Source: Candidatus Nanopelagicales bacterium (lineage in GTDB: Bacteria > Actinomycetota > Actinomycetes > S36-B12 > UBA5976). Taken from it: a stretch of 62,634 nt of DNA. The stretch is taken from the NCBI GenBank assembly GCA_030834185.1, contig JAURFT010000004.1:1-62634 (forward strand). The letters are read 5' to 3'. The notes beneath the pieces are model-generated. The model saw only the letters and a program-made list of their open reading frames with translations. It did no database searches and was not told the DNA's origin. The first letter of the stretch is position 1, and every line of letters begins with the position of its first letter. Of the stretch, positions 34,019 through 42,754 are shown piece by piece. A program made the position numbers and the translations under genes.

Positions 34019-35206
34019 ATGACCCAAGCACTGCAGGATATAAAGGTAATAGATATGGCAACGCTGTTTGCCGGGCCTATGGCTGCCACCATGCTGGGAG
34101 ATTTTGGTGCTGATGTTATAAAAATTGAGCATCCAAAAAATGGAGACCCGGTTCGAACCCATGGCTCAAGTAAAAATGGGGTTGGGCTGTGGTGGAAGAT
34201 GTTGTCGCGCAATAAAAAATCTGTCACGTTATATCTAGGCTCCCCTGAAGGTCAAGAGATTTTTAAAAAGCTCGTAAAAGATGCTGATGTTGTAATTGAA
34301 AACTTTCGCCCCGGCACTTTGGAAAAATGGGGCTTGGGCTATGACGAATTAGTAAAAATCAATCCGAAATTAGTTTTAGCCAGAGTTACTGGCTTTGGCC
34401 AGATTGGCCCGTATGCCACTCGCCCAGGCTTTGGCACGCTAGCTGAAGCGATGAGCGGGTTTGCTTCAATTACTGGAACTGCAGATGGGCCACCAACCCT
34501 GCCACCATTTGGTTTAGCGGATGGTATCTCAGCGCTAACAACTGCCTATGCAATTATGACGGCGCTACATGCACGAAATATCACCGGCAAAGGTCAGGTA
34601 ATTGATTTAGCAATTATTGAACCGATATTAACCGTGCTAGGTCCGCAAGTAATTGCATACGATCAACTTGGTGAGATTCAAGAACGCCGGGGAAATCGCT
34701 CCAGCAACAACGCGCCACGAAACACCTACATCACTGCCGATGGCAAATGGGTAGCAATTTCAACAAGCGCGCAAGCAATCGCTGAACGAGTGATGCATTT
34801 AGTTGGTCGGCCAGAGTTAATTGATGAGCCTTGGTTTGCGTCTGGAGCTGAGCGCGCTAAGCATGCCGACGAGTTAGATGAAGCAGTTGGTGGCTGGATT
34901 GCGCAGCGAAATCGCGATGAGGTGATGGCGGAGTTTGAAGCAGCGCAGGCTGCCGTTGCTCCAATTTATGACATTACAGATATTTTTAAAGACGAACAGT
35001 TTTCTGCGCTTGGCACAATTAAAACTGTGCAAGATGAAGAACTGGGTCCTATTAAATTTCAAAATGTGCTGTTTCGATTATCAGATACGCCAGGGGCTAT
35101 CAACACTGCTGGTCCAAGCTTAGGTAAGCACACAAAAGAGGTGCTTAATAAATATGGCATCAGTGATGATCAAATTGCTGAGCTGAAAACTAAAGGCGTG
35201 GTTTGA
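34019..35206 (+). CDS. Family III CoA-transferase (CaiB/BaiF/Frc)
   Basis: A 395-residue CoA-transferase. IKVIDMATLFAGPMAATMLGDFGADVIKIEHP is the classical N-terminal block (shortened: FAGPMAA, GDFGADVIKIE), NFRPGTLEKWGL follows, and the catalytic Asp is in the GLADGIS segment. It moves CoA between acids without ATP and forms an acyl-oxalate-like aspartyl anhydride. GGGAG precedes the ATG. The next gene encodes a CitE-like lyase, the pairing found in itaconate and citramalate-type degradation. Confidence 0.88.
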   Translation: MTQALQDIKVIDMATLFAGPMAATMLGDFGADVIKIEHPKNGDPVRTHGSSKNGVGLWWKMLSRNKKSVTLYLGSPEGQEIFKKLVKDADVVIENFRPGTLEKWGLGYDELVKINPKLVLARVTGFGQIGPYATRPGFGTLAEAMSGFASITGTADGPPTLPPFGLADGISALTTAYAIMTALHARNITGKGQVIDLAIIEPILTVLGPQVIAYDQLGEIQERRGNRSSNNAPRNTYITADGKWVAISTSAQAIAERVMHLVGRPELIDEPWFASGAERAKHADELDEAVGGWIAQRNRDEVMAEFEAAQAAVAPIYDITDIFKDEQFSALGTIKTVQDEELGPIKFQNVLFRLSDTPGAINTAGPSLGKHTKEVLNKYGISDDQIAELKTKGVV

Positions 35207-35208
35207 GC

Positions 35209-36057
35209 ATGAATGAGTTAAATTACTTCAGAAGTTATTTATATGTGCCAGCGAGTAAGCCTGAGATTGTGGCTAAGGCTTTTAATTCTGATGCAGATTG
35301 TGTGGTTATTGACCTTGAAGATGCAGTTCATGTTGATAGTAAAACTGCAGCAAGAGAGTTTGTGGCAGAATTTCTAAAAACAAAAGCCCCAAAGCCATTT
35401 TTAGTTCGGATCAATGATCCAAATGGCGCCTGGGGAATGCTTGACCTGGAAGCTATTGCTTCTGAAAATCTATTTGGTGTTCGAATCCCAAAAATTTCAA
35501 GCATCGAAACGATCAAAACTGCAGCTAAAGTTTTTGATGCTGCCAAATCAAACGCGCAGATACATTTATTAATTGAATCAGCACTTGGTGTGCAGAACGC
35601 ATTTGAGCTAGCAACTGCAGATCCAAGAGTTAAAGCGATCTCATTAGGAGAAGCTGATCTTGAATCAGATCTTCGCGTTACAAATGATGAGGCACTTAAG
35701 TATTCTCGAAACGCAATTGTGGTTGCAGCAAGAGCTGCTGGGTTAAAACAGCCATCGCAATCAGTTTTTCCAAATACGAAAGATATAGCTGGCTTAACGG
35801 CCTCAACCATTGCTGGTAAAGCTGCTGGCTTTTTTGGCCGATCAGTGATTCATCCAAGCCAGGTTGCCGTTGTGAATGAAATTTTCACCCCTACCGCACA
35901 AGAAGTTGAGCAAGCTTTGCAGTTGCTCAGTTGGTATGACCAGATGCAGGCATCGGGAAATAGTGTGATGGCGCTACCAAATGGTGATTTACTAGATCCT
36001 GCAAATATTCATTATGCGCGTTTTCAAGTTTCGCTTAATCAGCAATTATTAAACTAG
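35209..36057 (+). CDS. CitE-like HpcH/HpaI-type acyl-CoA lyase
   Basis: About 282 residues. LYVPASKPEIVAKAF, VIDLEDAVHVDSK, LVRIND, the metal Glu region IESALGV and SLGEADLESDL are all typical of the citrate lyase beta/malyl-CoA/citramalyl-CoA lyase family, and GFFGRSVIHPSQ follows. It should cleave a 3-hydroxyacyl-CoA into acetyl-CoA or a similar product plus a 2-oxo acid. The ATG is used; a TTG overlapping the preceding stop (35203) would add two residues and has the better-spaced AAAGG. Confidence 0.85.
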   Translation: MNELNYFRSYLYVPASKPEIVAKAFNSDADCVVIDLEDAVHVDSKTAAREFVAEFLKTKAPKPFLVRINDPNGAWGMLDLEAIASENLFGVRIPKISSIETIKTAAKVFDAAKSNAQIHLLIESALGVQNAFELATADPRVKAISLGEADLESDLRVTNDEALKYSRNAIVVAARAAGLKQPSQSVFPNTKDIAGLTASTIAGKAAGFFGRSVIHPSQVAVVNEIFTPTAQEVEQALQLLSWYDQMQASGNSVMALPNGDLLDPANIHYARFQVSLNQQLLN

Positions 36058-36065
36058 GAGCACAG

Positions 36066-36875
36066 ATGGCAAGCCTAATTGTTCAAGCATTAAGTAATGC
36101 GGTGCAAATAATTGATTTATCACAGCCGCTTTACAGCGGTATGCCAACCTCCCCCAATCATCCTGAGTTTCGATTGTCATACCTTCGACGCCATGGCGAT
36201 ATGGTGCGAGCAGATGGTGGTTCAGCCGCAAATGAAATGATCGTGACCGGCGGACATGTTGGCACCCACGTTGATGCGCTAGCTCATGTCTCACAAGATG
36301 GCATGGTTTATGGCAATGTGCCAGTTTCAGATTGTTTTCAAAATGGCAAATTTGTTACCCACGGCATCGATCAGATGCAACCTGTTGTAACTCGCGGTAT
36401 CTTTTTAGATATTGCCGCTTTAAAAGGTGTTCATATTTTGCCAGGTGGCTACGCCATTACTGCTGACGATCTGCAAGCGGCCTGTGATCAAATAGGCGCA
36501 ACGCCAAACCCAGGTGATGCGGTAATTATTAGATCTGGCTGGGGTAAGCATTTTGCGGTTGATGCAAGAACTTATATCGGACATGACTCAGGGGTGCCTG
36601 GTGTTGATGAATCTGCTGGAAAATGGCTAGCTGAGCGCAAAATTAGTGTTACTGGATCAGATACAACTGCCTATGAACATATCGCAGCTGGCAAAGGCCA
36701 CAGCGTGTTACCAGTGCATCGAATTTTACTTGTTGATGCTGGTATTCATATTATTGAACATATGCATTTAGAAGATGCGCATGCTGCCAAGCTGACTGAA
36801 TTTATGTTTATTCTGGCTCCGCTTAAAATTCTTGGCGCAACAGGTTCGCCAGCTCGGCCATTGGCGGTAATTTAA
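36066..36875 (+). CDS. Metal-dependent cyclase/kynurenine-formamidase family hydrolase
   Basis: A 269-residue protein of the cyclase family. IIDLSQPLYSGMP opens the fold, GGHVGTHVDALAHV is the diagnostic HxGTHxDxPxH-type metal site (with Ala for Pro), and GDAVIIRSGW and GSDTTAYEHI follow. Relatives hydrolyse N-formylkynurenine, isatin and other amides or lactams. AGGAG precedes the ATG. It lies 8 nt after the CitE-like gene and overlaps the MmgE/PrpD start by one base. A ring-amide or formamide hydrolysis step is likely. Confidence 0.85.
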   Translation: MASLIVQALSNAVQIIDLSQPLYSGMPTSPNHPEFRLSYLRRHGDMVRADGGSAANEMIVTGGHVGTHVDALAHVSQDGMVYGNVPVSDCFQNGKFVTHGIDQMQPVVTRGIFLDIAALKGVHILPGGYAITADDLQAACDQIGATPNPGDAVIIRSGWGKHFAVDARTYIGHDSGVPGVDESAGKWLAERKISVTGSDTTAYEHIAAGKGHSVLPVHRILLVDAGIHIIEHMHLEDAHAAKLTEFMFILAPLKILGATGSPARPLAVI

Positions 36876-38275
36876 TGTCAACAATTGCAGAGCAGCTTGG
36901 CGAAGTTGCATATCAAATCACCCAAAATGGTTTATCCGATGAGCTGCGTCGCGAATCAGCGCGTCGAGTTTTAGATGTAATTGGTAATTCGCTTGCTGCT
37001 AAAGATCAAGCTGCAACTGAAGTTGTTCGTAATGTTGTCTTAGCTTGGGAAGGGCCAGCAGATTCTTTTGCCATTGGTGCTGGCAAATTACCTGCTGCTG
37101 CAGCTGCGCTGCTTAATGGCACGCTGGCACATGCGATGGATTTTGATGACACACATCTGCCTTCAGTTTTACATCCCAGCGCATCGGTAGTTCCTGCAGC
37201 GCTAGCTGTTGGCGCAAAACTTAAGTCCAATCCAACTGATGTGATGGATGCAATTGCATTTGGTATTGAAGTCACTTGCCGATTGGGGATGGCAGGCTAT
37301 GACAAAAAATTAGGTAACTCAGTATTTTTTGAACGTGGTTTACATGCAACTTCCATCTGCGGCACACTAGGTGCGGCAACAGCTGCAGCCATGCTTTACA
37401 AATTAAGCGCAGCGCAGATTACTTCGGCAATTGGAATTGCTTCTAGCATGGGAGCGGGATTACTTGAAGCTAATCGCACCGGTGGCACAGTTAAACGAAT
37501 GCACTGCGGTTGGGCGGCCCACGGCGGTGTGGTGGCAGCTGAGCTTGCTAAAGCTGGGCTAACTGGTCCGCCAACTGTGATTGAAGGTCGATTTGGTTTT
37601 ATGCAGGCATATTGCGGTGATCAAGTAAATCTTGCCGAGCTAACCGATGACCTTGGCACTAGCTGGGTGCTGCCAGGATTATTTTTTAAACCATACCCTT
37701 GCAATCACTTCACTCACACCGGCATCGATGCGGCGCGACGAATGAAAGCTAACGGCATCACTCCAGATCGAATCGAGCGCTTAGAGCTTGGTGTTCCCAC
37801 CCCCGTGCTTAGAACTATTGCTGAGCCACGAGAAGCGAAAATTAAACCTGAGTCTGGTTATCACGCTGCCTTTAGTGGCCCATATACAGTTGCAGCTGCT
37901 TTTTATCGAGATCATGGACTTGGGTTATTCCATGAAGACTTTGAAGATGAAGCAGCTCATGATCCAGAAATTTTGGCATTAGCGGCAAAAGTAAATGTTT
38001 CAGCAAATGCTTCCTGCGATGAAATATTTCCGCACCAATTTCCAGCAGTGCTAACCGCATATCTAAAAGATGGCAGCAGCATTACCGAGCGGGTGCTCGT
38101 TAATCGCGGTGGACCGCAAGATCCGCTATCAGATGCCGAGCTTGCACTGAAATTTGAATCTAATGCGCGCTTAGCAATCTCTAGTGAGCAAGCAGCAAAA
38201 ATTGCGCAGAGTATTTTTGGTTTTGCCACTAATTCCAGCAGTTTGGACCAATTAGCCCAGCTGCTTGAGGGTTAA
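36875..38275 (+). CDS. MmgE/PrpD family protein
   Basis: A 466-residue protein. AHAMDFDDTHLPSVLHPSASVVPAALA carries the family signature (DFDDTH), RMHCGWAAHGGVVAAELA and KPYPCNHFTHTGIDAA are further conserved blocks. The family includes 2-methylcitrate dehydratase, cis-aconitate decarboxylase and iminodisuccinate epimerase, all acting on polycarboxylates. Together with the CoA-transferase and CitE-like lyase it suggests a di- or tricarboxylate branch at the end of the catabolic island. Confidence 0.87.
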   Translation: MSTIAEQLGEVAYQITQNGLSDELRRESARRVLDVIGNSLAAKDQAATEVVRNVVLAWEGPADSFAIGAGKLPAAAAALLNGTLAHAMDFDDTHLPSVLHPSASVVPAALAVGAKLKSNPTDVMDAIAFGIEVTCRLGMAGYDKKLGNSVFFERGLHATSICGTLGAATAAAMLYKLSAAQITSAIGIASSMGAGLLEANRTGGTVKRMHCGWAAHGGVVAAELAKAGLTGPPTVIEGRFGFMQAYCGDQVNLAELTDDLGTSWVLPGLFFKPYPCNHFTHTGIDAARRMKANGITPDRIERLELGVPTPVLRTIAEPREAKIKPESGYHAAFSGPYTVAAAFYRDHGLGLFHEDFEDEAAHDPEILALAAKVNVSANASCDEIFPHQFPAVLTAYLKDGSSITERVLVNRGGPQDPLSDAELALKFESNARLAISSEQAAKIAQSIFGFATNSSSLDQLAQLLEG

Positions 38276-38401
38276 CGGGCGGTTTCGGGTGATCTGGGCT
38301 GGAATTGAAGAAATAGAGATTTAGGTCACAAAGCTGTCGCCTTGCTACCTTTGTTAGCTATGCCCTAGCGTATCCACACCTCGACATTAGGAGACCCAAA
38401 A

Positions 38402-39865
38402 GTGACTGCCTTTGATTTAGTTATTAAAAATTCTTTAGTAGTTAAGCATGATCAGGCACAACCACTGGCAGTAGATATTGGTATCAAAGACGGCAAGATC
38501 ACCAAACTAGAAGCCAATATTGCAGCAAGTGATGCTAAAGAAGTTTTTGATGCTGGCGGCAAGTTGGCGTTTCCAGGTGTGGTTGATGGACATCAGCACT
38601 GGGGTATTTACAACCCACTCGATATCGACACTGCGTCTGAAAGCAAGGCGTGTGCGCAAGGTGGCGTAACAACTGCGCTTTCTTATATGCGCACTGGCCA
38701 TTACTACATGAACAAGGGCGGCTCTTATCTTGATGTGTTCCCAGAGGTGCTTGAGCAAACCGCTGGACGTGCTTATGTTGATTACGCATATCACCTAGCT
38801 CCGTTAAGCGCTGAGCACCTAACCGAGATTCCAGAGTTGATCTCTAAGCATGGCGTTAATTCATTTAAGATTTTTATGTTCTACGGCAGCTATGGCCTGC
38901 ATGGTCGATCAACTTCACAAAATGAATTTTTAATGATCCCAGAAGGTGAGCGCTACGACGTTGCTCACTTTGAATTTGTAATGCGCGCAATTCAAGCAGC
39001 TCGAGTTAAAATGCCTGAAATTGCTGACACAATTTCTTTGTCACTGCATTGTGAAACAGCAGAGATCATGACTGCCTATACCAAGATGGTTGAAGAATCT
39101 GGTCGACCAAAAGATCTTGAGGCTTATCACCTATCTCGCCCACCACATTCTGAAGGATTGGCAATCACAATTGCCTCTTACCTGGCTCATGAAACCGAGC
39201 TGCCAAATATCAACTTACTGCATCTAACATCATTTAAAGCAATTGATGCGGCAATGAAAATGACGCTCGCTTTCCCACATGTTAACTTTAAGCGCGAAGT
39301 AACTATTGGCCACTTGTTGGCAGATATCAAAAACTCTAAAGGCGTTGGCGGCAAAGTGAATCCACCGCTTCGCCCACGCGAAGATGTGGAAGCGCTTTGG
39401 GAGCATTTATTAGCGGGCAACATCGACTGGGTGGTTAGCGATCATGCCTGCTGTAAAGATGAGCTTAAGTTTGGTAGCCCACGCGAAGATGTCTTTGTTG
39501 CTAAATCGGGCTTTGGTGGCGCTGAATACCTGCTTCCGGGACTTGTTAGCGAGAGCAAAACGAGAGATCTCAGCTATCAAAAGATTGCTCAGCTTGCCTC
39601 TTGGAACACAGCTCAGCGCTATGGCCTAAAGAATAAAGGTGCGATTGCACTAGGTTATGACGCTGACATTGCAATTGTGGATCCAAACACTTCTTATGTG
39701 GTTAAGGCTGAAGATTCACTATCAGCTCAGGAGTACACCCCATTTGAAGGATTTGAGTTAACGGCAAAAGTAACTGACACTTTCTTGCGTGGAAACCAAA
39801 TCTTTGGTGGCGGCAATGTGCTTGGCGCACCACTTGGAAAGTATCAGTTCCGACCAACTGCTTAA
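38402..39865 (+). CDS. Hydantoinase/dihydropyrimidinase-type cyclic amidohydrolase
   Basis: A 487-residue member of the dihydroorotase/hydantoinase/allantoinase branch with a complete binuclear site: HxH in VDGHQHWG, the Lys that is carboxylated (NSFKIFMFYG), His in LHCETAE, His in LLHLTS and Asp in VVSDHACC. It should open a five- or six-membered cyclic diamide. GTG start with AGGAG 8 nt upstream. It has its own 126-bp upstream region after the MmgE/PrpD gene, so separate transcription is possible. The His in HQHWG, where most members have Asp or Thr at the middle position, is slightly unusual. Confidence 0.86.
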   Translation: MTAFDLVIKNSLVVKHDQAQPLAVDIGIKDGKITKLEANIAASDAKEVFDAGGKLAFPGVVDGHQHWGIYNPLDIDTASESKACAQGGVTTALSYMRTGHYYMNKGGSYLDVFPEVLEQTAGRAYVDYAYHLAPLSAEHLTEIPELISKHGVNSFKIFMFYGSYGLHGRSTSQNEFLMIPEGERYDVAHFEFVMRAIQAARVKMPEIADTISLSLHCETAEIMTAYTKMVEESGRPKDLEAYHLSRPPHSEGLAITIASYLAHETELPNINLLHLTSFKAIDAAMKMTLAFPHVNFKREVTIGHLLADIKNSKGVGGKVNPPLRPREDVEALWEHLLAGNIDWVVSDHACCKDELKFGSPREDVFVAKSGFGGAEYLLPGLVSESKTRDLSYQKIAQLASWNTAQRYGLKNKGAIALGYDADIAIVDPNTSYVVKAEDSLSAQEYTPFEGFELTAKVTDTFLRGNQIFGGGNVLGAPLGKYQFRPTA

Positions 39866-39898
39866 TTTTCAACAGTGCATTAAATAGAGCGCGGCTTT

Positions 39899-40516
39899 CT
39901 ATTTATTTAATTTTGGTAAATGCCAATTGAATTTAATAGATAGTGAGCGAAAGGCAAAAACTAAACTACCAGCAATTATGCTGGCATAGGTTTGATTTAG
40001 CCCTAATTCAAGAGCTAACACAAAGCTGACTGCGCCCAAGAATGCAGATGTGCCGTTAGTTTCGCGGTGCAGCAAAGTTGGTTCAACTTGGCTTAATACA
40101 TCTCGAACCAAGCCGCCTAGCACCCCGCTAATTACTCCCAGCACAACCGCTGGAATAACACCTTTATCAAATTCAACAGCAAGTGCAACACCCGCAATAG
40201 TTGCGATTGCTAGGCCAATTGAATCCAGCAACTGGATAAAATTACCAACTGGCTTGGTCCATCTAAATGCGATTGTTAAAACTACCGCTAGCGCTATTAC
40301 TAGTAAAAGTGTGGGTTGATTAATCCAAGCTGGGTTTATATCCAAAATTACATTACGGAACGTTCCACCTGAAAGCGCTGCAGCGGCTGCCACAAATAAC
40401 AATCCGCCATAATCCATATTTCGCATAGCTGCAATGCGTGCGCCAACTAGCGCAAAAGCAAAAGTTGATAGGTGATCTAAAATCAGAATTAAATTAAAAT
40501 CTGCCAAATCAATCAT
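39899..40516 (-). CDS. TRIC-type (UPF0126/YadS) membrane channel protein
   Basis: A 205-residue protein with seven hydrophobic segments in two repeats: FALVGARIAAMRNMDYGG with SGGTFRNVILD in the first, and AVVLGVISGVLGGLVRDVLSQ in the second. This repeat pattern with GG-x-x-RD is the trimeric intracellular cation channel-like family, K+-conducting in characterised prokaryotic members. Its start abuts the stop of the EamA transporter. It converges with the hydantoinase gene. Confidence 0.88.
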   Translation of the reverse strand: MIDLADFNLILILDHLSTFAFALVGARIAAMRNMDYGGLLFVAAAAALSGGTFRNVILDINPAWINQPTLLLVIALAVVLTIAFRWTKPVGNFIQLLDSIGLAIATIAGVALAVEFDKGVIPAVVLGVISGVLGGLVRDVLSQVEPTLLHRETNGTSAFLGAVSFVLALELGLNQTYASIIAGSLVFAFRSLSIKFNWHLPKLNK

Positions 40517-41403
40517 TAACTAACTGCCTTCTGCCGCTGGCTAATAACTACTCCTAGTACCACGATAGTGGCTCCAGCAAATTCATACCAATGTAGTACT
40601 TCTTTAAGTAGCGTCACTCCCGCTACAGCTGCAACTATTGGGGTGACATATGTAACGGTGCTGGCAATTGCTGCTCCAGCTTTAGCTGTTACTCGATAAT
40701 GCAAAACATAAGCCAAGCCAGATCCAAATCCACCAAGCATTAGTGACACGAAAATAATTTGAGGCGAAATAGCACTGCGCAACTCAAGATTGAACATTGC
40801 AAATGGTGCGATTTGCAAGGCGCTAATGGTGATTTGAAGCGCCATCAATGAAGTTGGTGAATAGTTCAGCGGAACGATATTTCTTTTGTAATAAGGCAGT
40901 GAGAAGCCATAGCCAACAGTTGCAGCTAAAACAGCTAGCACGCCAATTAATTGTCCAGATGCAACGCCAGTCCAGATACCAAGCACCACCAACACACCAA
41001 TAAATCCAGTGAGTAAGCCAATGATCTGAAATCGGGTAACTTTTTGATCGCGAAAAACTAACATCAAGAGTAAAAGTGTAACTAGCGGAGTTGATGCATT
41101 AATGATTCCTGCCAAAATACTAGAAATGTAATCTTGGGCAAATGCAAATAAAAATCCTGGCATTGAATTCATAAGTATTGCCATAAAAAAGAGTTTCTTC
41201 CAAATTTTAAATGGAAGTTTAAGTTTCATCGCTCTATTAATTACCAATAGCACAAGCGCACCAATAGTTAGGCGGACAAATGCAAGCAGTGTTGGATGAA
41301 ATGCAGTTAACAATACCTCAACAAAATAAAAAGATAAGCCCCAAATAACAGCTACAATTAAATAGCTAGGTAGCCAAACTTTGCTGCTAGTTGGTAGCGT
41401 CAT
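40516..41403 (-). CDS. EamA/DMT family transporter (copy 1)
   Basis: About 295 residues, ten hydrophobic segments in two EamA repeats (repeat 1 from VIWGLSFYFVEVLL, repeat 2 from AVLAATVGYGFSLPYYKR). Probably an amino acid, nucleotide or metabolite exporter. The ATG giving MTLPTSSK is preferred; an ATG 11 codons upstream (41436) overlaps the preceding lipoprotein gene more and has no ribosome-binding site. Its translation likely depends on the upstream lipoprotein gene, which it overlaps by 17 nt. Confidence 0.85.
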   Translation of the reverse strand: MTLPTSSKVWLPSYLIVAVIWGLSFYFVEVLLTAFHPTLLAFVRLTIGALVLLVINRAMKLKLPFKIWKKLFFMAILMNSMPGFLFAFAQDYISSILAGIINASTPLVTLLLLMLVFRDQKVTRFQIIGLLTGFIGVLVVLGIWTGVASGQLIGVLAVLAATVGYGFSLPYYKRNIVPLNYSPTSLMALQITISALQIAPFAMFNLELRSAISPQIIFVSLMLGGFGSGLAYVLHYRVTAKAGAAIASTVTYVTPIVAAVAGVTLLKEVLHWYEFAGATIVVLGVVISQRQKAVS

Positions 41404-41881
41404 CGCACCAGCCGTAAAGTAAAAATACTTGGCCATTTACAGCAACAATTTCGCTTGAGATAATTTCTAGGTCAACTTCTAAATCAAATTTATAAACATC
41501 GCCATCAATTGATTCGCCTGCCAGCAGCCAATCAGCTGCACCCGATTGGCTGCCAACCCAATTGGAAACTAACTCAAGGGTTTCAACCCTAGGCAATCCA
41601 ATATTTACATTTTCATTTAAATATGGCTGCTTTGCCAATGCGCAAGATTGCAGCGCAGCTGGATCAAAAGCTCCCGGGTAGTTATTTGCAATTACAAAAT
41701 CAATACCCTGCGCAAATCCTTCCGCAAAAGCGGCATTGCCTTGGTCATAAAGCTCAACTATCGCCGCTGCAATATCCGCTGCAGTGGCAGTCGCCATTGG
41801 TGAGCCTGAAGGTGCAGCTGCATTACTGCCACAGCCAGCAAGCAAGCCCAAGGCCACGATCACAGACAACATTTTTCTCAA
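41387..41881 (-). CDS. Predicted lipoprotein
   Basis: A 164-residue protein with a lipobox (VIVALGLLAGCGSN) and an Ala/Ser/Pro-rich linker. The mature domain is helical at first (ADIAAAIVELYDQGNAAFAEGFAQG), then mixed alpha/beta, with two Cys (QSCALAK and YGWCDD) that may pair. TTG start with AAGGTG 5 nt upstream; an ATG three codons in is an alternative. I recognise no family. Confidence 0.75.
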   Translation of the reverse strand: MRKMLSVIVALGLLAGCGSNAAAPSGSPMATATAADIAAAIVELYDQGNAAFAEGFAQGIDFVIANNYPGAFDPAALQSCALAKQPYLNENVNIGLPRVETLELVSNWVGSQSGAADWLLAGESIDGDVYKFDLEVDLEIISSEIVAVNGQVFLLYGWCDDATN

Positions 41882-41968
41882 GAGGGCACCTTATTAGTTA
41901 ACTGGCTGAACAATACTGATTGGCAGCCAGGCCCGTTATGAAAGCCAGCCTGTTTGGCTTAATTTAGG

Positions 41969-42685
41969 TTAGAACTTATAGTCAAAAGCTGATATCCAGT
42001 CTTGATATGTTTTTGAGACCAATTCACGACTCTCCTCATTGAACAGCACCCGATGGTCTGGATAAAGCTGAGTCCAGCTACCTGCCTTAAGTCGAGGCAG
42101 TTTGGCTAAATCGGCTAAGTCCAGGTCAAGTTTTTTAATTACTGCTTCAATATCTGCTTGCAGACTTTCGTGCCTGATGTAGTAATCCAATGGGTGCCCA
42201 GTTAATAAGAATTTCTCAACAGCAGGTCGCTTGGTTTCTTTAAGCATTTGGGTAAAAAGCAGCTGTAGCTGTGGCAGCTCAGGAATAGTTTCACTTGCAG
42301 GTGCTCCCTGCTTTAGTTGTAATACTGCTCCACGATCACTTACCCATGGTCGGCGCCAGAAAAATTGTGAGACCGCTCTAGTAAATGGATTGCGGACATT
42401 AACAAATTTAAAATAATAATTCCAGGTGTCAATCCCAATGTGTTCAATAATTCGAACGGCTGGCATATGATTGAAAAAAGTGTAATTCGAGGATGTAGAT
42501 CCACGAGCACCAACTATTCCAACCTCGCTGATCTGTTCGTCACTGTAGTGCAGCTCTTCAGCAGTTTTTTCAGAAATAGAACCAGGTACACACCATCTTT
42601 GAAAGAGCACCTCGGTGCTGGTGCCAGCTGTTTTTTTAGTTTTAAGGAATATGAATTTTTTAGGGTGACTTAATAACATTGTCAA
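41969..42685 (-). CDS. Sulfotransferase-family (Sulfotransfer_2-like) protein
   Basis: A 238-residue protein. The 5'-phosphosulfate loop is visible as LKTKKTAGTST near residue 18 and the 3'-phosphate motif as FVNVRNPFTRAVSQF about 80 residues later, so it should bind PAPS and transfer sulfate, probably to a carbohydrate or cell-surface molecule. The ATG is preceded 6 nt upstream by a TATGGT -10-like element and no Shine-Dalgarno, suggesting a leaderless mRNA. Confidence 0.8.
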   Translation of the reverse strand: MTMLLSHPKKFIFLKTKKTAGTSTEVLFQRWCVPGSISEKTAEELHYSDEQISEVGIVGARGSTSSNYTFFNHMPAVRIIEHIGIDTWNYYFKFVNVRNPFTRAVSQFFWRRPWVSDRGAVLQLKQGAPASETIPELPQLQLLFTQMLKETKRPAVEKFLLTGHPLDYYIRHESLQADIEAVIKKLDLDLADLAKLPRLKAGSWTQLYPDHRVLFNEESRELVSKTYQDWISAFDYKF

Positions 42686-42754
42686 ACCATAGCAATTGAT
42701 ACCCCAGATATACTTTAAAGAATTCGGACATAACGGGAATATTTACTCAATTCA

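Noticed and set aside
35328-35810. 160-codon minus-strand frame
   Set aside because: Antisense to the CitE-like lyase; Ala/Ser-rich composition typical of shadow frames.
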